This document shows, in pieces, positions 31,406 through 40,558 of a stretch of 64,000 bases of DNA. The translations under genes and the position numbers were made by a program. The DNA comes from Trichomonas vaginalis G3 (taxonomy: Eukaryota; Parabasalia; Trichomonadida; Trichomonadidae): positions 3,968,001-4,032,000 of the forward strand of contig NC_067205.1 in assembly GCF_026262505.1 (NCBI RefSeq). Reading direction: 5' to 3'. The number at the start of each line of letters is the position of its first letter. Positions within the stretch are counted from its first letter, which is position 1. The notes below the pieces were generated by a model. It had not been told where the DNA came from. It searched no databases and saw only the letters and a program-made list of their open reading frames with translations.

Positions 31406-32066
31406 ATGTCAGTCGAAGCAAAAACGTTCACGAACAAATCTAATGGCGAAACATTCACAAAAGGCACTTACAACGGTATTGAAGTCTTACGTAGAGACAA
31501 GGATGGTTATATAAATGCAACAAATATGTGTCAGCAGTTTAGGAAAGACTTTAGAAGGTTGTTGGAAAATAAGTCCTGGGAAGAGTATTTTAAGGCATTT
31601 TGTGAAGAATATACCACCCGCGGAATTCCGCGGGTTGCTTTTTATACAATGTTAATGCAGGAATTCCGGATGAAATCAAACAGGTTAGAGGAATGTATGT
31701 AGACCAAGACTCGTAAACTATATAGCAATGTGGGCTTCTCCAAAATATTGTATAGCAGTTGGAAAAATTATGGACTCCATAGACAAGAAAGTTCATGAGA
31801 AGTTAGATGAAGAAGAACTTGAAGATACAGTAGAGAATGCAAAACCTTTGTTCGAAGAAGAAGTTAGAAAAATGCATGAAAAACAAATAGAACATGAACG
31901 TGAGATATGTTCTGGTTATAGAGATTCTCCATACGAACTAGACCAATGGGAACAAGAAGATTTAAAGAGAGAATTTAGAGAATATGAACTCGCTAAGATA
32001 ACATTAGAAGCTGCAGAAAAGAAGTTAAAAGTTTGGGGTCGTTTTGTACAAAAATATTGTGAGTAA
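31406..32066 (+). pseudogene. Polinton C: KilA-N domain protein 1
   Basis: Broken (about two breaks). YNGIEVLRRDKDGYINATNM, then MWASPKYCIAVGKIMDSIDK are the two halves of the KilA-N DNA-binding domain, common in large DNA viruses and phages and widespread in Trichomonas. The C-terminal ~90 residues are a charged coiled coil. Between the domain halves lies the palindrome-bearing segment of 31595-31649. Confidence 0.85.
31595..31649. repeat. Palindrome-bearing 55-bp segment, copy 2, inside KilA-N gene 1
   Basis: Contains ACCCGCGGAATTCCGCGGGT, a perfect 20-bp palindrome, then TGCTTTTTATACAA. It sits between the two halves of the KilA-N domain. Compared with copy 1 the stem is longer and the loop has closed. 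Confidence 0.65.
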
Positions 32067-32570
32067 ATGAACCATTTTTTTTCGACAAAAATATATTTTA
32101 TGTTAGAATGTTAGATCTAACCTGTCTTCTACCCTCTTTTCTAACATCGTAGAAAACTCATGAAATTTACACCAAAAATATATTTTATGTTAGAATGTTA
32201 GATCTAACATGTTTTCTAACCTGTTTTCTAACATGGTCTAAAACTCTTGAATTTGTCAAGACTTCTTCGTAAATGTTTTGTCAAGACTTCTTCGTAAATG
32301 TTTTGTCAAGACTTCTTCGTAAATGTTTTGTCAAGACTTCTTCGTAAATGTTTTGTCAAGACTTCTTCGTAAATGTTTTGTCAAGACTTCTTCGTAAATG
32401 TTTTGTCAAGACTTCTTCGTAATGAGCGTAAAAGACCCAAAAATATAATTTATGTTAGAATGTTAGATCTAACATGTTTTCTAACACGTTTTCTAACATG
32501 GTCTAAAACTCTTGAAACTCTTGAATTTTCATGAATTTTCCCGAAATAAAAAATAAAGTTAGTTTTTTAA
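32067..32570. repeat. Polinton C: internal iteron block 1
   Basis: No gene. Seven direct copies of a 25-bp word starting GTCAAGACTTCTTCGTAAAT (32255 to about 32422) are bracketed by inverted clusters of GTTAG/CTAAC words (32100-32150, 32178-32240, 32450-32505). These clusters match the subterminal ones but here use GTTAG throughout. Confidence 0.85.
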
Positions 32571-32602
32571 AAAAAATATTTTTTTATTTTTATTGTAAGA
32601 AC
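32571..32602 (+). promoter_or_regulatory. Polinton C: TGTAAGAACA leader, 304-aa gene
   Basis: AAAATATTTTTTTATTTTTA then TTGTAAGAAC directly before ATG 32603. Confidence 0.45.
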
Positions 32603-33517
32603 ATGTTAGCAACAACAGCACCAAACTCGTTAGTCATGAATCCAACATCTATGTTAGTAGAGATGAAAAGCTTCATTCCTTCTTCATATACTTTCGAAAC
32701 AAAAATCCAGAAGATAAAGCAAGAACTGTTAACAAGTAATTTAGACTGTAGTGCGAAAGATGAAACAAATGAACAGTATCTTTATGAAATGCAGGACATT
32801 ATTGACCATTTGCCTAAACTACCTGAAATCCAACAACAAAAACTAACCATTCCCGAATTTGACGAAATAGAAGTCAAAGCAACTGACTCAGTAGAAATAA
32901 AGAAGTTCATACGAAAGGTAAATTATGAATTCCTTGGTTTTCATTGCAACCATAAGGTTATGGACAAAGACTGCGACATGGTATATAAGAACATCTCTGA
33001 CATATATAAATCCGAAGAATTTAAGACCTACGACAACTTTGTTTCGTTAGTTGCAAAATGTGTTTGGGAAATAAGAGATAAAGATAGTAGGGGTAAGGTA
33101 TGGAACGAACAAATAAAACCCGCTATGTTCGAGATGAAGAAAACCATTGACGCCTTGGTCATACTTGCAGGTAAGGTTTCAGAATATAACGCAAAAATGA
33201 ACCCGCAATGTTCAAAATGTAAAGCAGCAATGAGGAAATATAACTACTCCGTCAAAGAGATAGAACGTATGCGAAACGACTATGCAGATTTAAAGAAAGA
33301 AGCAGAAAAACCAGCAGAAGATAAAATGAACATGTTAGAATTTCTGAACAAAAACTATCCAACAGCAGAAGATTTCCTTCTATCTGACGTCAAGAAGAAG
33401 TATAAAGAAACTTTCGGTATCGTTAAAACTTTTGACATACTAAAAGAAGAAATAGAAGCTACGAAATTGTTTAGAGTCATGAACCATCGCAACATATACC
33501 ATGTAAAACGCTTGTAA
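32603..33517 (+). CDS. Polinton C: 304-aa protein of unknown function in the KilA-N cluster
   Basis: Looks whole. Starts MLATTAPNSLVMNPTSMLVE. A CSKCKAAMRKYNY segment near residues 205-220 could bind metal, followed by a charged coiled coil (IERMRNDYADLKKEAEK). I favour the ATG at 32603 over the longer upstream frame because it follows the shared leader. Neither domain is one I can name. The leader shared with KilA-N genes suggests the same expression class. Confidence 0.65.
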   Translation: MLATTAPNSLVMNPTSMLVEMKSFIPSSYTFETKIQKIKQELLTSNLDCSAKDETNEQYLYEMQDIIDHLPKLPEIQQQKLTIPEFDEIEVKATDSVEIKKFIRKVNYEFLGFHCNHKVMDKDCDMVYKNISDIYKSEEFKTYDNFVSLVAKCVWEIRDKDSRGKVWNEQIKPAMFEMKKTIDALVILAGKVSEYNAKMNPQCSKCKAAMRKYNYSVKEIERMRNDYADLKKEAEKPAEDKMNMLEFLNKNYPTAEDFLLSDVKKKYKETFGIVKTFDILKEEIEATKLFRVMNHRNIYHVKRL

Positions 33518-33800
33518 ATAGTTATGTTAGAAAACATGTTAGAAAACATGTTAGATCTAACATTCTAACATAAACATTATTTTTACTGAATTCCGTATGA
33601 AATTTCATGAGTTTTGTATGTTTTAGACCATGTTAGAAAACATGTTAGAAAACAGGTTAGATCTAACATTCTAACATAAACTTTATTTTTACTGAATTCC
33701 GTATGAAATTTCATGAGTTTTGTGTGTTTTTTTGACGAAGAGAACTTTTACACTTCGTAAAAAAATTCTATGAAATCATATCTTTTATACAAGATAGAAA
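33518..33800. repeat. Polinton C: internal GTTAG/CTAAC clusters
   Basis: Two inverted clusters (33522-33565, 33625-33680), each three GTTAG words then CTAAC words, followed both times by AACA or AACT, TTATTTTTACTGAATTCCG and TATGAAATTTCATGAG (the latter contains ATGAAATTTCAT, itself a palindrome). No gene. Confidence 0.75.
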
Positions 33801-33856
33801 AAATAAAGTTAGTTTTTTATAAAATATTTTTTTTATTTTGTATGTAAGAACAGGAA

Positions 33857-34471
33857 ATGTCAAACACTGAGTTTGAAACAGTTAGAAAGATAGACAATGA
33901 CACCAAATTGGTTAGAATTGGTGATTTAAACGTAAGATACTCAAAGAAATACAACAAATATTCTTTGTCAGACATTTTAACACTATCTGAAAAGAAAACA
34001 TCCCACGACTGGGTTAAAAATGCTTCAACTCAGAAAATTTTGACAAGAAATCCTGAGCTTATGATATCGGTAAGATTCTATGGAACAAGAACATATCTTA
34101 TAGACAAAAGTCTTATACCACTAGTTTTGTTATGGTTAGACCCAGTTGTTGGATATAATTTCATAACATATGGTTTATTCGACTCAGAACGTTGCAGTGA
34201 AGGCTTACTTTACATCGTTCAGAAACCGAAGGACTTCAATACAAAGAGATATAAGATAGGAAGAACATATAATATAACTCAAAGATATGACAGTACAGTC
34301 AATAGAGTTAAGGTTGCGTTTGTTAACGATATGAGAGCTGCTGAAACAGAACTACTTGAAAAGTTTGAGAAAATGTATGGTGCTCCCACGAGAGGTAAAG
34401 AAACTTTCGAAGTAGATGAGATAGCTAAAGCTATAAAATTATTTGACGAAGTTGCTGAAAAATACATGTAA
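33857..34471 (+). CDS. Polinton C: KilA-N-like / T5orf172 (GIY-YIG-like) protein
   Basis: Looks whole, 204 residues. The N-terminal half has LSDILTLSEKKTSHDWVKN and LIDKSLIPLVLLWLDP, which fits a shortened KilA-N domain. The C-terminal half (GLLYIVQKPKDF, RYKIGRT, AAETELLEKFEKMYG, GKETFEV) matches the T5orf172/MUG113 family, a GIY-YIG-like nuclease fold found next to KilA-N or BRO-N domains in large DNA viruses. Leader TGTAAGAACAGGAA before ATG. Confidence 0.8.
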   Translation: MSNTEFETVRKIDNDTKLVRIGDLNVRYSKKYNKYSLSDILTLSEKKTSHDWVKNASTQKILTRNPELMISVRFYGTRTYLIDKSLIPLVLLWLDPVVGYNFITYGLFDSERCSEGLLYIVQKPKDFNTKRYKIGRTYNITQRYDSTVNRVKVAFVNDMRAAETELLEKFEKMYGAPTRGKETFEVDEIAKAIKLFDEVAEKYM

Positions 34472-34519
34472 AGCGTTTATTTTTGGTCTTTTATACAAGA
34501 TAGAAAATAACGCTAATTT

Positions 34520-34559
34520 TATTTTTTTTTATTTTTTTATTTTGTATGTAAAGACAGAA
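34520..34559 (+). promoter_or_regulatory. Polinton C: TGTAAAGACA leader, KilA-N gene 3
   Basis: T-rich run then ATTTTGTATGTAAAGACAGA before ATG 34560. The same GTATGTAA(A/G) string stands before 33857. Confidence 0.45.
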
Positions 34560-35453
34560 ATGTCAACAACAGAGAACACAACAACTGCTATCGTTCATGA
34601 AGCCATAAGTGAAGAATACGAGTGGGTTCAGTTTAACAAACAGTTACGTCTCATTCGTTCGGTCAAAGATGACATGTACCAAATGCAAAGTATTTTGACA
34701 GCATGTTTTGCACCAGATACTAAGGTTCCTAAAGACTGGTTTAGGAACCAAAGCACTATTGAACTATTAAATGAAGCACAGCGAGACAGACTTTTTTCTG
34801 AAAATCGTGAAGAACAGCGAGTGGGAGAAAAACCCCAGTCGCCAAAACTCTATGAAAATCGTGAAAAATTGCGAGTGGGAGAAAAACCCCAGTCGCCAAA
34901 ACTCTATGAAAATCGTGAAAATTTGCCAAATGGTTTGAGAGGATATTATGTTCATAGACTTCTCGTAAATAATGTGGCACAATGGGCTTCAGCTCGCTAT
35001 TCATGGTATGTTTGTAAACTTCTTGACGAACTTCATAGACAAGAACGTGAAGAGATGGAAAACAAGCTTGAAGCAAAAGACAAAAGCATTCAGAAAAGAA
35101 TACCACGTTCGGTACCAAAAGGAAAGGAAAAGAACTATAAGTATATGATTTATACTGAAGAGATGGAAAATGAAGAAGATAAAGATATGGTTATGTTGCA
35201 TTTAGTCAGAAGAAACAACAAAAGCTTTTACGACCTTGCTAAGATTTACAAATCTGACAGAAATTGGTTCTATCGCGAAAACTTACCGATTTCAATGACA
35301 CCGAATGAAGATGTGAAACAAATAGTTCAAGATACGTTACCTCAAACACACTATGATATGAAAGGTTGTACAATTCTTACCTTCAAAGAAGACTTACCGC
35401 TACTGAAGGAAAAAATAACAGAGTATTTTGACAACTTCAAACAAGCAGAGTAA
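34560..35453 (+). CDS. Polinton C: KilA-N domain protein 3 with 18-residue repeats
   Basis: Looks whole, 297 residues. First domain half ends KDWFRNQSTIELLNE and second half starts NGLRGYYVHRLLVNNVAQWA, as in KilA-N. Between them is a tandem insert of two 18-residue units (ENREEQRVGEKPQSPKLY, ENREKLRVGEKPQSPKLY) and a part of a third. The C-terminal ~140 residues contain YKYMIYTEEMENEEDKDMVM and EDLPLLKEKITEYFDN, of unknown type. Likely a DNA-binding regulator. Confidence 0.8.
   Translation: MSTTENTTTAIVHEAISEEYEWVQFNKQLRLIRSVKDDMYQMQSILTACFAPDTKVPKDWFRNQSTIELLNEAQRDRLFSENREEQRVGEKPQSPKLYENREKLRVGEKPQSPKLYENRENLPNGLRGYYVHRLLVNNVAQWASARYSWYVCKLLDELHRQEREEMENKLEAKDKSIQKRIPRSVPKGKEKNYKYMIYTEEMENEEDKDMVMLHLVRRNNKSFYDLAKIYKSDRNWFYRENLPISMTPNEDVKQIVQDTLPQTHYDMKGCTILTFKEDLPLLKEKITEYFDNFKQAE
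34800..34923. repeat. 54-bp in-frame tandem insert in KilA-N gene 3
   Basis: Units at 34800-34853 and 34854-34907, plus 16 bp of a third. Each contains GCGAGTGGGAG...ACCCCAGTCGC, an imperfect GC-rich hairpin in an AT-rich element. The unit length is a multiple of three, so the frame is kept. Confidence 0.8.
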
Positions 35454-35459
35454 ATGAAC

Positions 35460-36040
35460 CATTTATTTTTCAAGCTTGACTTCAGATGGCTCAGGTAGCT
35501 CTATAAAGTATATTGCCTTGTCAAATCCTTCCGACATTCCAAGTTCTTCCTTCCGACATTCCGAGTCCTTCCTTCTGGCATTCCGAGTCCTTCCATCCGA
35601 CATTCCGAGTCCTTCCATCCGACATTCCAAGTCCTTCCATCCGACATTCCAAGTCCTTCCTTCCAACATTCCGAGTCCTTCCTTCCAACAAGAAAAAAAT
35701 TTCCCGACAACTGGAAAAAATTTTCCCGACAACTGGAAAAAATTTTCCTGTTGTCCGTCTGTAAACCATTCAAATTTTCGAAAATTGAGAACTTTTTTCC
35801 CGACAACTGGAAAAATTTTTCCCGACAACTGGAAAAAAATTTCCCGACAACTGGAAAAAAATTTCCTTCCGACATTCCGAGTCCTTCCTTCCAACAGGAA
35901 AAAAATTTCCCGACAACAGGAAAAGTTCTTCCTTCCGACAGGACACAAACGAATGTCCGACGTTCCTCTTCCTGAATGTCTTCCAAAGCCAGAAGAACCG
36001 ACAGCCCCAGCACCACAACAGACTTACTAAGACTAAACAC
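35460..36040. repeat. Polinton C: 22-bp minisatellites, open in both directions
   Basis: Seven to eight copies of CCTTCCGACATTCCGAGTCC plus two bases (35528-35690), then several copies of TTTCCCGACAACTGGAAAAA plus two bases, before and after a single-copy stretch (35693-35755, 35797-35860). Both words are 22 bp. The block is open on both strands; the plus-strand frame 35476-36030 ends in a Pro-rich tail (LPKPEEPTAPAPQQTY). Whether either frame is a gene is unclear. CACAAACGAATGTCCGACG at 35944 repeats 31347. Confidence 0.7.
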
Positions 36041-36049
36041 TTACATTTT

Positions 36050-36925
36050 TCAAGCTTGACTTTTTACAATTTGAACTTTGTTCGCGTAGATGTGAATTCT
36101 GAAAGAAGTATGAGGGTCTTGTATGACTTTGTACTTCTCCCATAGTTCATGTCTGTCAAACTTACCTGCCATGGACTCTTTCATAAGTTCCATGAAATCG
36201 TCTTCGGACAATCCAGGGAAAAGTAGTATAATGTCAGTAAGTATTCTTTTAACATCTTTACTTAAACTCTTTGCTGTCTGTACACAAATGACAACTGAGA
36301 TGTTAAAGTGTCTGAGCTTCTTAAGAATTCGACACATATCTTGTTCTCTGTTCTTTAACAAAGGATGAGAAGCAAAGTCATCTAAGATAAGAAGACATCT
36401 ATGAGGGTAAGTCTTCCAATCGTAAGATTGCAATTTCTTCGAAATGTATTCTATCTCTTTCTGTTTGTTTCTGAAGTGTTTCTTCTCTAATATTCTTTGC
36501 ATTTCCTCATTTGGGTCTTTAAACTTCGAGTTTATATACTCATTTATAGCATTATACTTCAAAACTCTTCTTTGGTACTTCTTTATCCAATCTAACAACT
36601 CAGAGTCTTTTATACATACTAACTTAGACTTCTTTATAATATCTTTGAACGAATTGACGGTTTGGTCAAATTGACCAGAAGTACTACAAATAACAACTAA
36701 CTCATAGAATGGGTTCTTCTCATCTAGTTCTTGTTGTTGTGCAGCCATTTTAAGATAAGTGAAAGTCTTACCCGACCCAGGTGGTGCGATTAGACCTGTA
36801 TACCATTCTGAGCAAATAGGAACTTGTCATGTAGGTTTTATCTGAGCATTTTCTAACTTCCTCTTGTTCTTGTTTAAAACATTCTCAAATTTCTTGTCAA
36901 TGTCAGCAAACTTTTTTTCTAACAT
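36050..36925 (-). pseudogene. Polinton C: A32/FtsK-HerA-type packaging ATPase
   Basis: Broken (about one break); most of it (36050-36748) is open. The P-loop APPGSGKT lies at about 36755-36785, Walker B CLLILDDFAS follows ~110 residues later, and SVVICVQTAKS fits the sensor strand of the FtsK-HerA superfamily. It pumps the genome into the capsid in Polintons and nucleocytoplasmic viruses. Start is taken at MLEKKFADIDKKFE, which leaves 36 bp to the divergent gene at 36962. Confidence 0.85.
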
Positions 36926-36961
36926 ATTTTTAGAAAAATTAAAATTTTTATCTTTTAGAAA
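36926..36961. promoter_or_regulatory. Polinton C: divergent promoter of ATPase and 151-aa gene
   Basis: 36 bp containing TTAAAATTTTTATCTTTTAG. The TTTTTATC...TTAGAA part matches the leaders of the structural genes. Confidence 0.4.
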
Positions 36962-37417
36962 ATGTCTAGCGATTTCGCTATCTATATTCGAGACAAACTT
37001 TTCGACTCTAAAACTTCTGTCGACCATAAAATCTTACATAGTGTAAACAAGAAAGGTGAATTTGTTCTAAAGTTCTGTTTCTCGGAATATGACAAGAACC
37101 ATAAAACATTACAAAGAGCAGTCTTAAAATTTGTCAATGACAGACTTGTTGACAGAGATGACGCCGATTGGAAAGATGAAGTCCAACAAAAGTTCTTAGA
37201 ATGCAAAGAAGACACATGCGCTGTTCTTGAAGATGAAATAGGAAACAGAATAGAAGAGCTATTAAAGGACAAAGAACTTTTACATAAATATGGTTCTGAG
37301 AAGTTTGACATAACTCCACCAGAAAAGAAGAAGAAGAGAGAGAAGAAAGAAAAGAAAGTAGAAGAAGAGAAGAAAGAGCCAGAGCCAGAGCCAGAGAAAA
37401 AGAAATTTGACATGTAA
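36962..37417 (+). CDS. Polinton C: 151-aa protein with Lys/Glu-rich tail
   Basis: Looks whole. The first ~110 residues are mixed charged helical sequence (MSSDFAIYIRDKLFDSKTS...), the last ~40 residues are alternating Lys and Glu/Pro (EKKKKREKKEKK, EEEKKEPEPEPEKKK). No known family. Its stop is 16 bp from the stop of the convergent gene at 37434, with a T/A-rich gap. Confidence 0.65.
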   Translation: MSSDFAIYIRDKLFDSKTSVDHKILHSVNKKGEFVLKFCFSEYDKNHKTLQRAVLKFVNDRLVDRDDADWKDEVQQKFLECKEDTCAVLEDEIGNRIEELLKDKELLHKYGSEKFDITPPEKKKKREKKEKKVEEEKKEPEPEPEKKKFDM

Positions 37418-37433
37418 AAATAAAATTTTATTT

Positions 37434-37853
37434 TTAGAACATTTCTGGGTCAATGTCAATGTTCTCTTCCTCTTTAGGAGCAAACACTGGCTTAGACTCT
37501 AAAATCTTTTTACCCAATTTACCTTGAACTTCAACTATCTTAGACTCATAATATTCATAGTCGTCTGCTTTCTTTGGTTCATAAGGTATAACAAGTTTGT
37601 ATGCTTTGCCTTCTTTAAGGTTTGAAAACCTTCTGTCAAAACTTTCTTTGACTGCTAACAAACCTTCTATCTCTAAGTCTTCAAAAGTTGCACCACTTTT
37701 AGTCACAATAGCAAACTTAACTGGTTCGATGTTCCAAACTTTGTCATATGTAGACTTTTCAAAATGGTAGAAGTAAACATTCAAATAAGCGAATGGGTCT
37801 AGTTCTTCTTTAAGTCCTGACATATATTTGTTGACTGAAATATATTTCGTCAT
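37434..37853 (-). CDS. Polinton C: 139-aa acidic-tailed protein, possibly ssDNA-binding
   Basis: Looks whole. Starts MTKYISVNKYMSGLKEELDP; beta-rich middle (YFYHFEKSTYDKVWNIEP, VKFAIVTKSGATFEDLEI); the last residues are acidic and end in Phe (EEENIDIDPEMF). A small beta-rich body with an acidic, aromatic-ended tail is typical of single-stranded DNA-binding proteins, and the gene travels with the helicase in A, C and E. This assignment is an inference from shape and neighbourhood only. Confidence 0.55.
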   Translation of the reverse strand: MTKYISVNKYMSGLKEELDPFAYLNVYFYHFEKSTYDKVWNIEPVKFAIVTKSGATFEDLEIEGLLAVKESFDRRFSNLKEGKAYKLVIPYEPKKADDYEYYESKIVEVQGKLGKKILESKPVFAPKEEENIDIDPEMF

Positions 37854-37888
37854 CTTTTCTATCGGATAAAAAAATATTTTTTTAAAAT

Positions 37889-39123
37889 TTACTCAGAAAA
37901 ATTTTTCTTTGTATATACGCCGTTCTGAACATCTAAAAGATTTTTGACATTTGCCAAGAATGTACGTTTAGAAGCTGCCATATAACCATACTCTTGACAA
38001 TATTGTTTATATGAATCGTACAATGACCTTTCATCTAAACACTCAAAGTTAGTCTCATCTATAAACAGTTCATATACACTCTTGTTTGCTTCTAACAATG
38101 TTTGTCTCTCTTCGGTATATGGAATTTGTCTTGGATTGAACTTAGAAATATCTAATGTCATGAAATATGAGAACAAGTGGTTGTAAAAGTTAGGTGTCAA
38201 AGTTTCTGCTAAGTCGTCAAAATATTCTGTATCTTGCATATGAGAATCTGACGTTCTGACAACTACATATCTTCTGTCAGAACTTTCTAACTTCATCGGA
38301 ACAACATTGTTTGAAACCATGACGAAGTTTGCAACATTTTCACAAACTCTTTGGTCTCTATACTTTCTTTCAACAACTCCAACTTTGTCTGTTATAAGAC
38401 TCTTCAAAGCATCTGAGTTTAAAACCTTTGTTGTATCTATACTTTGAAGTTCGTTACATACTATAAGTTTCATATTCTCTATTGAGGAGTTAAATTTACC
38501 GCAGATGTTTTCTAAGTTTGTCATATTAGGGTTCGAATAGCCCTCTAACAGTTTGCACAAAATATCTGTAAAGAAAGTGTTCTTACCAGTTCCTTGTTTT
38601 CCAATTATAATGAGAGCAGTTTCATTTTTAGCACTTGGATGTTGTAAGATGTTTGCAAACCAACATAAGATATACTCATAGACTCTTTCGTTTCCATTGC
38701 ATATAATTTCTTTGACATGGTCTAACCAAGCTTCTATAATATTTTCTTTCCATTCTACTTGTTCTATTTATATCCAGTGAAGATAGAATAGAAGTTTGGA
38801 GATGGTGTATAGAACTTTATACCACGAACTGAAAAATCTTCTAACTTTGACAATAAGATATCCCAAGCATCTAACATCTTCATACCAACTTGTACGACTT
38901 TTATTTTCTTAAGTTTCTGTCTACATTCTTGTTCTGAAACTATTGTCGCTCTTGGTTTGTTAAAGACAACATCCCATTCTTTCATGACATAACATTCTGG
39001 GGCAGAGTCGACATAAATGACTAAACGTTTCAAATTCTCGACTGCTTTGTTATAGTCTCTAAATGGACACATATTTCTGAACGCTTGGAAGTCATAAAAA
39101 TCTGAAACGTCTATTCTGTACAT
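37889..39123 (-). pseudogene. Polinton C: SF3 helicase
   Basis: Copy of 417-1652 with about one break. The 37889-38560 part (Walker B onward) is open and nearly identical to that of A; small substitutions such as VMVSNN for IMVSNN distinguish them. Confidence 0.8.
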
Positions 39124-39151
39124 TTTTATAAAAATAAAAAAAATATTTTTT
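39124..39151 (-). promoter_or_regulatory. Polinton C: helicase leader
   Basis: Minus-strand A-run, ATATTTTTTTTATTTTTATA, AAA, ATG; 28 bp to the penton-like stop. Confidence 0.4.
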
Positions 39152-39956
39152 TTATTCTTGACTTTGTTGTTGCATTTGTTCCATTTGTTGCATTTGTTGT
39201 TCTTGAGCTATTTGTTGTTGAAGTTGTTCTTGTAGTACAATACTTTCACCAGTTGCATCTTCCAATTCGAAACTTTCTGCCGTCATTGACAAATACATAG
39301 GACATAAAAGTTTTACAGGAACAAAGTTTGCGTCAACTAAGGTTAAGTTTATGTTTGCTAAAGTGTTTGAGTTTACTAAAGCTGAAAACTCTGCATTCGA
39401 ATGAACAATAGGCAAACCAGCAGAGAAAGTGTTGTTTATACGCATGAGTATCTTTTGGTCATAGTAGTTTCTGTCGACATTCGAATACACTTTGAACCTA
39501 AGTTTGAAACAATATATAAAATAGGTGTACTTAAAGTCAATGGAACAGACAAACCTTGTATGACACCTTTTCCTGTTATAGGAAACTGTTGGTAGTAAAA
39601 ACCAGATATAAGTTTTGTATTATAGCTCATATCGTTTATACTAAACTCGGTCGGACATCCAAACATAATGAAACCTGCTCTAGTTGCAGCACATGTTACA
39701 TCCGTCCTTAAAGTATTAAATAAGTCAACAAAACCTGTTGGTGGTATATCTGAGTAAGTATCTTCAAAGAAGTATTTTTTACCATTCACAACAACAAAGT
39801 CTTCTGGTGTCAAAAGAGCAAAACAGGCTTTAGTCGTCATCGTGTTTAAGGTCAGTTTACAATATCGTCCTTGAGGACTTTGTAAGTTTGTTGTTATAGA
39901 ATTATATGACTCAGGGTTTTAGTCGTAATAGTATAAACCACTATGTCTTCTGCCAT
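39152..39956 (-). pseudogene. Polinton C: penton-like minor capsid protein
   Basis: Broken (about two breaks). Closely similar to the A copy, but its Gln-rich C-terminus is longer (QQMEQMQQQSQE). The probable start MAEDIVVYTITTKNPESYNS lies within a few bases of the end of the upstream 199-aa gene. Confidence 0.6.
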
Positions 39957-39960
39957 TTAC

Positions 39961-40540
39961 TTAGCAACTAAATTTTAATGAAATGTTGTGGTCGTCAAAT
40001 ATTTTTATGACGTCTGGGAAACTATATTTTAAGTTCAACGTTCACCTCCTTTCATAACGTATATCTTGTCAATGACATTATATGAAACACCACAGCAAGC
40101 AATGTCGGGTTCTATTTCTTTGATGTTTATATCGTCTGCCTCTGTCAAAAGTTTCAATAGTTCTTTCAAAACTTCATGAGGTGCAATGACATATGAGTTC
40201 ACTTTTACAGGGTTGTGTTCGACCAAGTTTAACATTATACCCAAAGCTTGACAAATCTTCTCCTGAGTTTTAAGTTTGTCTTTAAGTTGTTGGTAGTCGT
40301 TTCGAATATCTGCAACAGAACTTAAGTCTCTGCTAACTTCAGGATATGTTGGTTGTTCTTTTACAGGAACAATTGTTATACCATCTTCGTCTTCGTATGG
40401 TTTCCCCACTTCAACATCTCTGTCTTTGACATTGACAACAACACTTTGACTGTTTGTTTGAGTTGGTGAATTTAACTTCACATCTGCCATCGCCATTAAA
40501 CCTTTTGAAACACTACGCTTCTATTTTTCGGAAATGACAT
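39961..40540 (-). pseudogene. Polinton C: 199-aa coiled-coil protein copy
   Basis: Broken (about two breaks). Shares the KNRSVSVSKGLMA start with the other copies and has IRNDYQQLKDKLKTQEKI as a short coiled coil. Confidence 0.65.
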
Positions 40541-40558
40541 TTTACTTAGAATAAAAAG
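40541..40558. promoter_or_regulatory. Polinton C: 18-bp divergent promoter
   Basis: TTTACTTAGAATAAAAAG, identical to 3053-3070. Confidence 0.5.

Noticed and set aside
32531-32602. Upstream in-frame extension of the 304-aa gene
   Set aside because: It translates the A/T-rich leader, which is shared with other genes as non-coding DNA.
35501-36040. Minus-strand 179-codon frame with repeated FFPVVGKFFS as a surface protein gene
   Set aside because: It is the reverse reading of the minisatellite, and two further minus-strand frames are also open there; nothing favours one of them.
36982-37483. Ser/Phe- and Leu/Phe-rich minus-strand frames
   Set aside because: Mirror of the Lys/Glu-rich tail of the 151-aa gene; no start leader.
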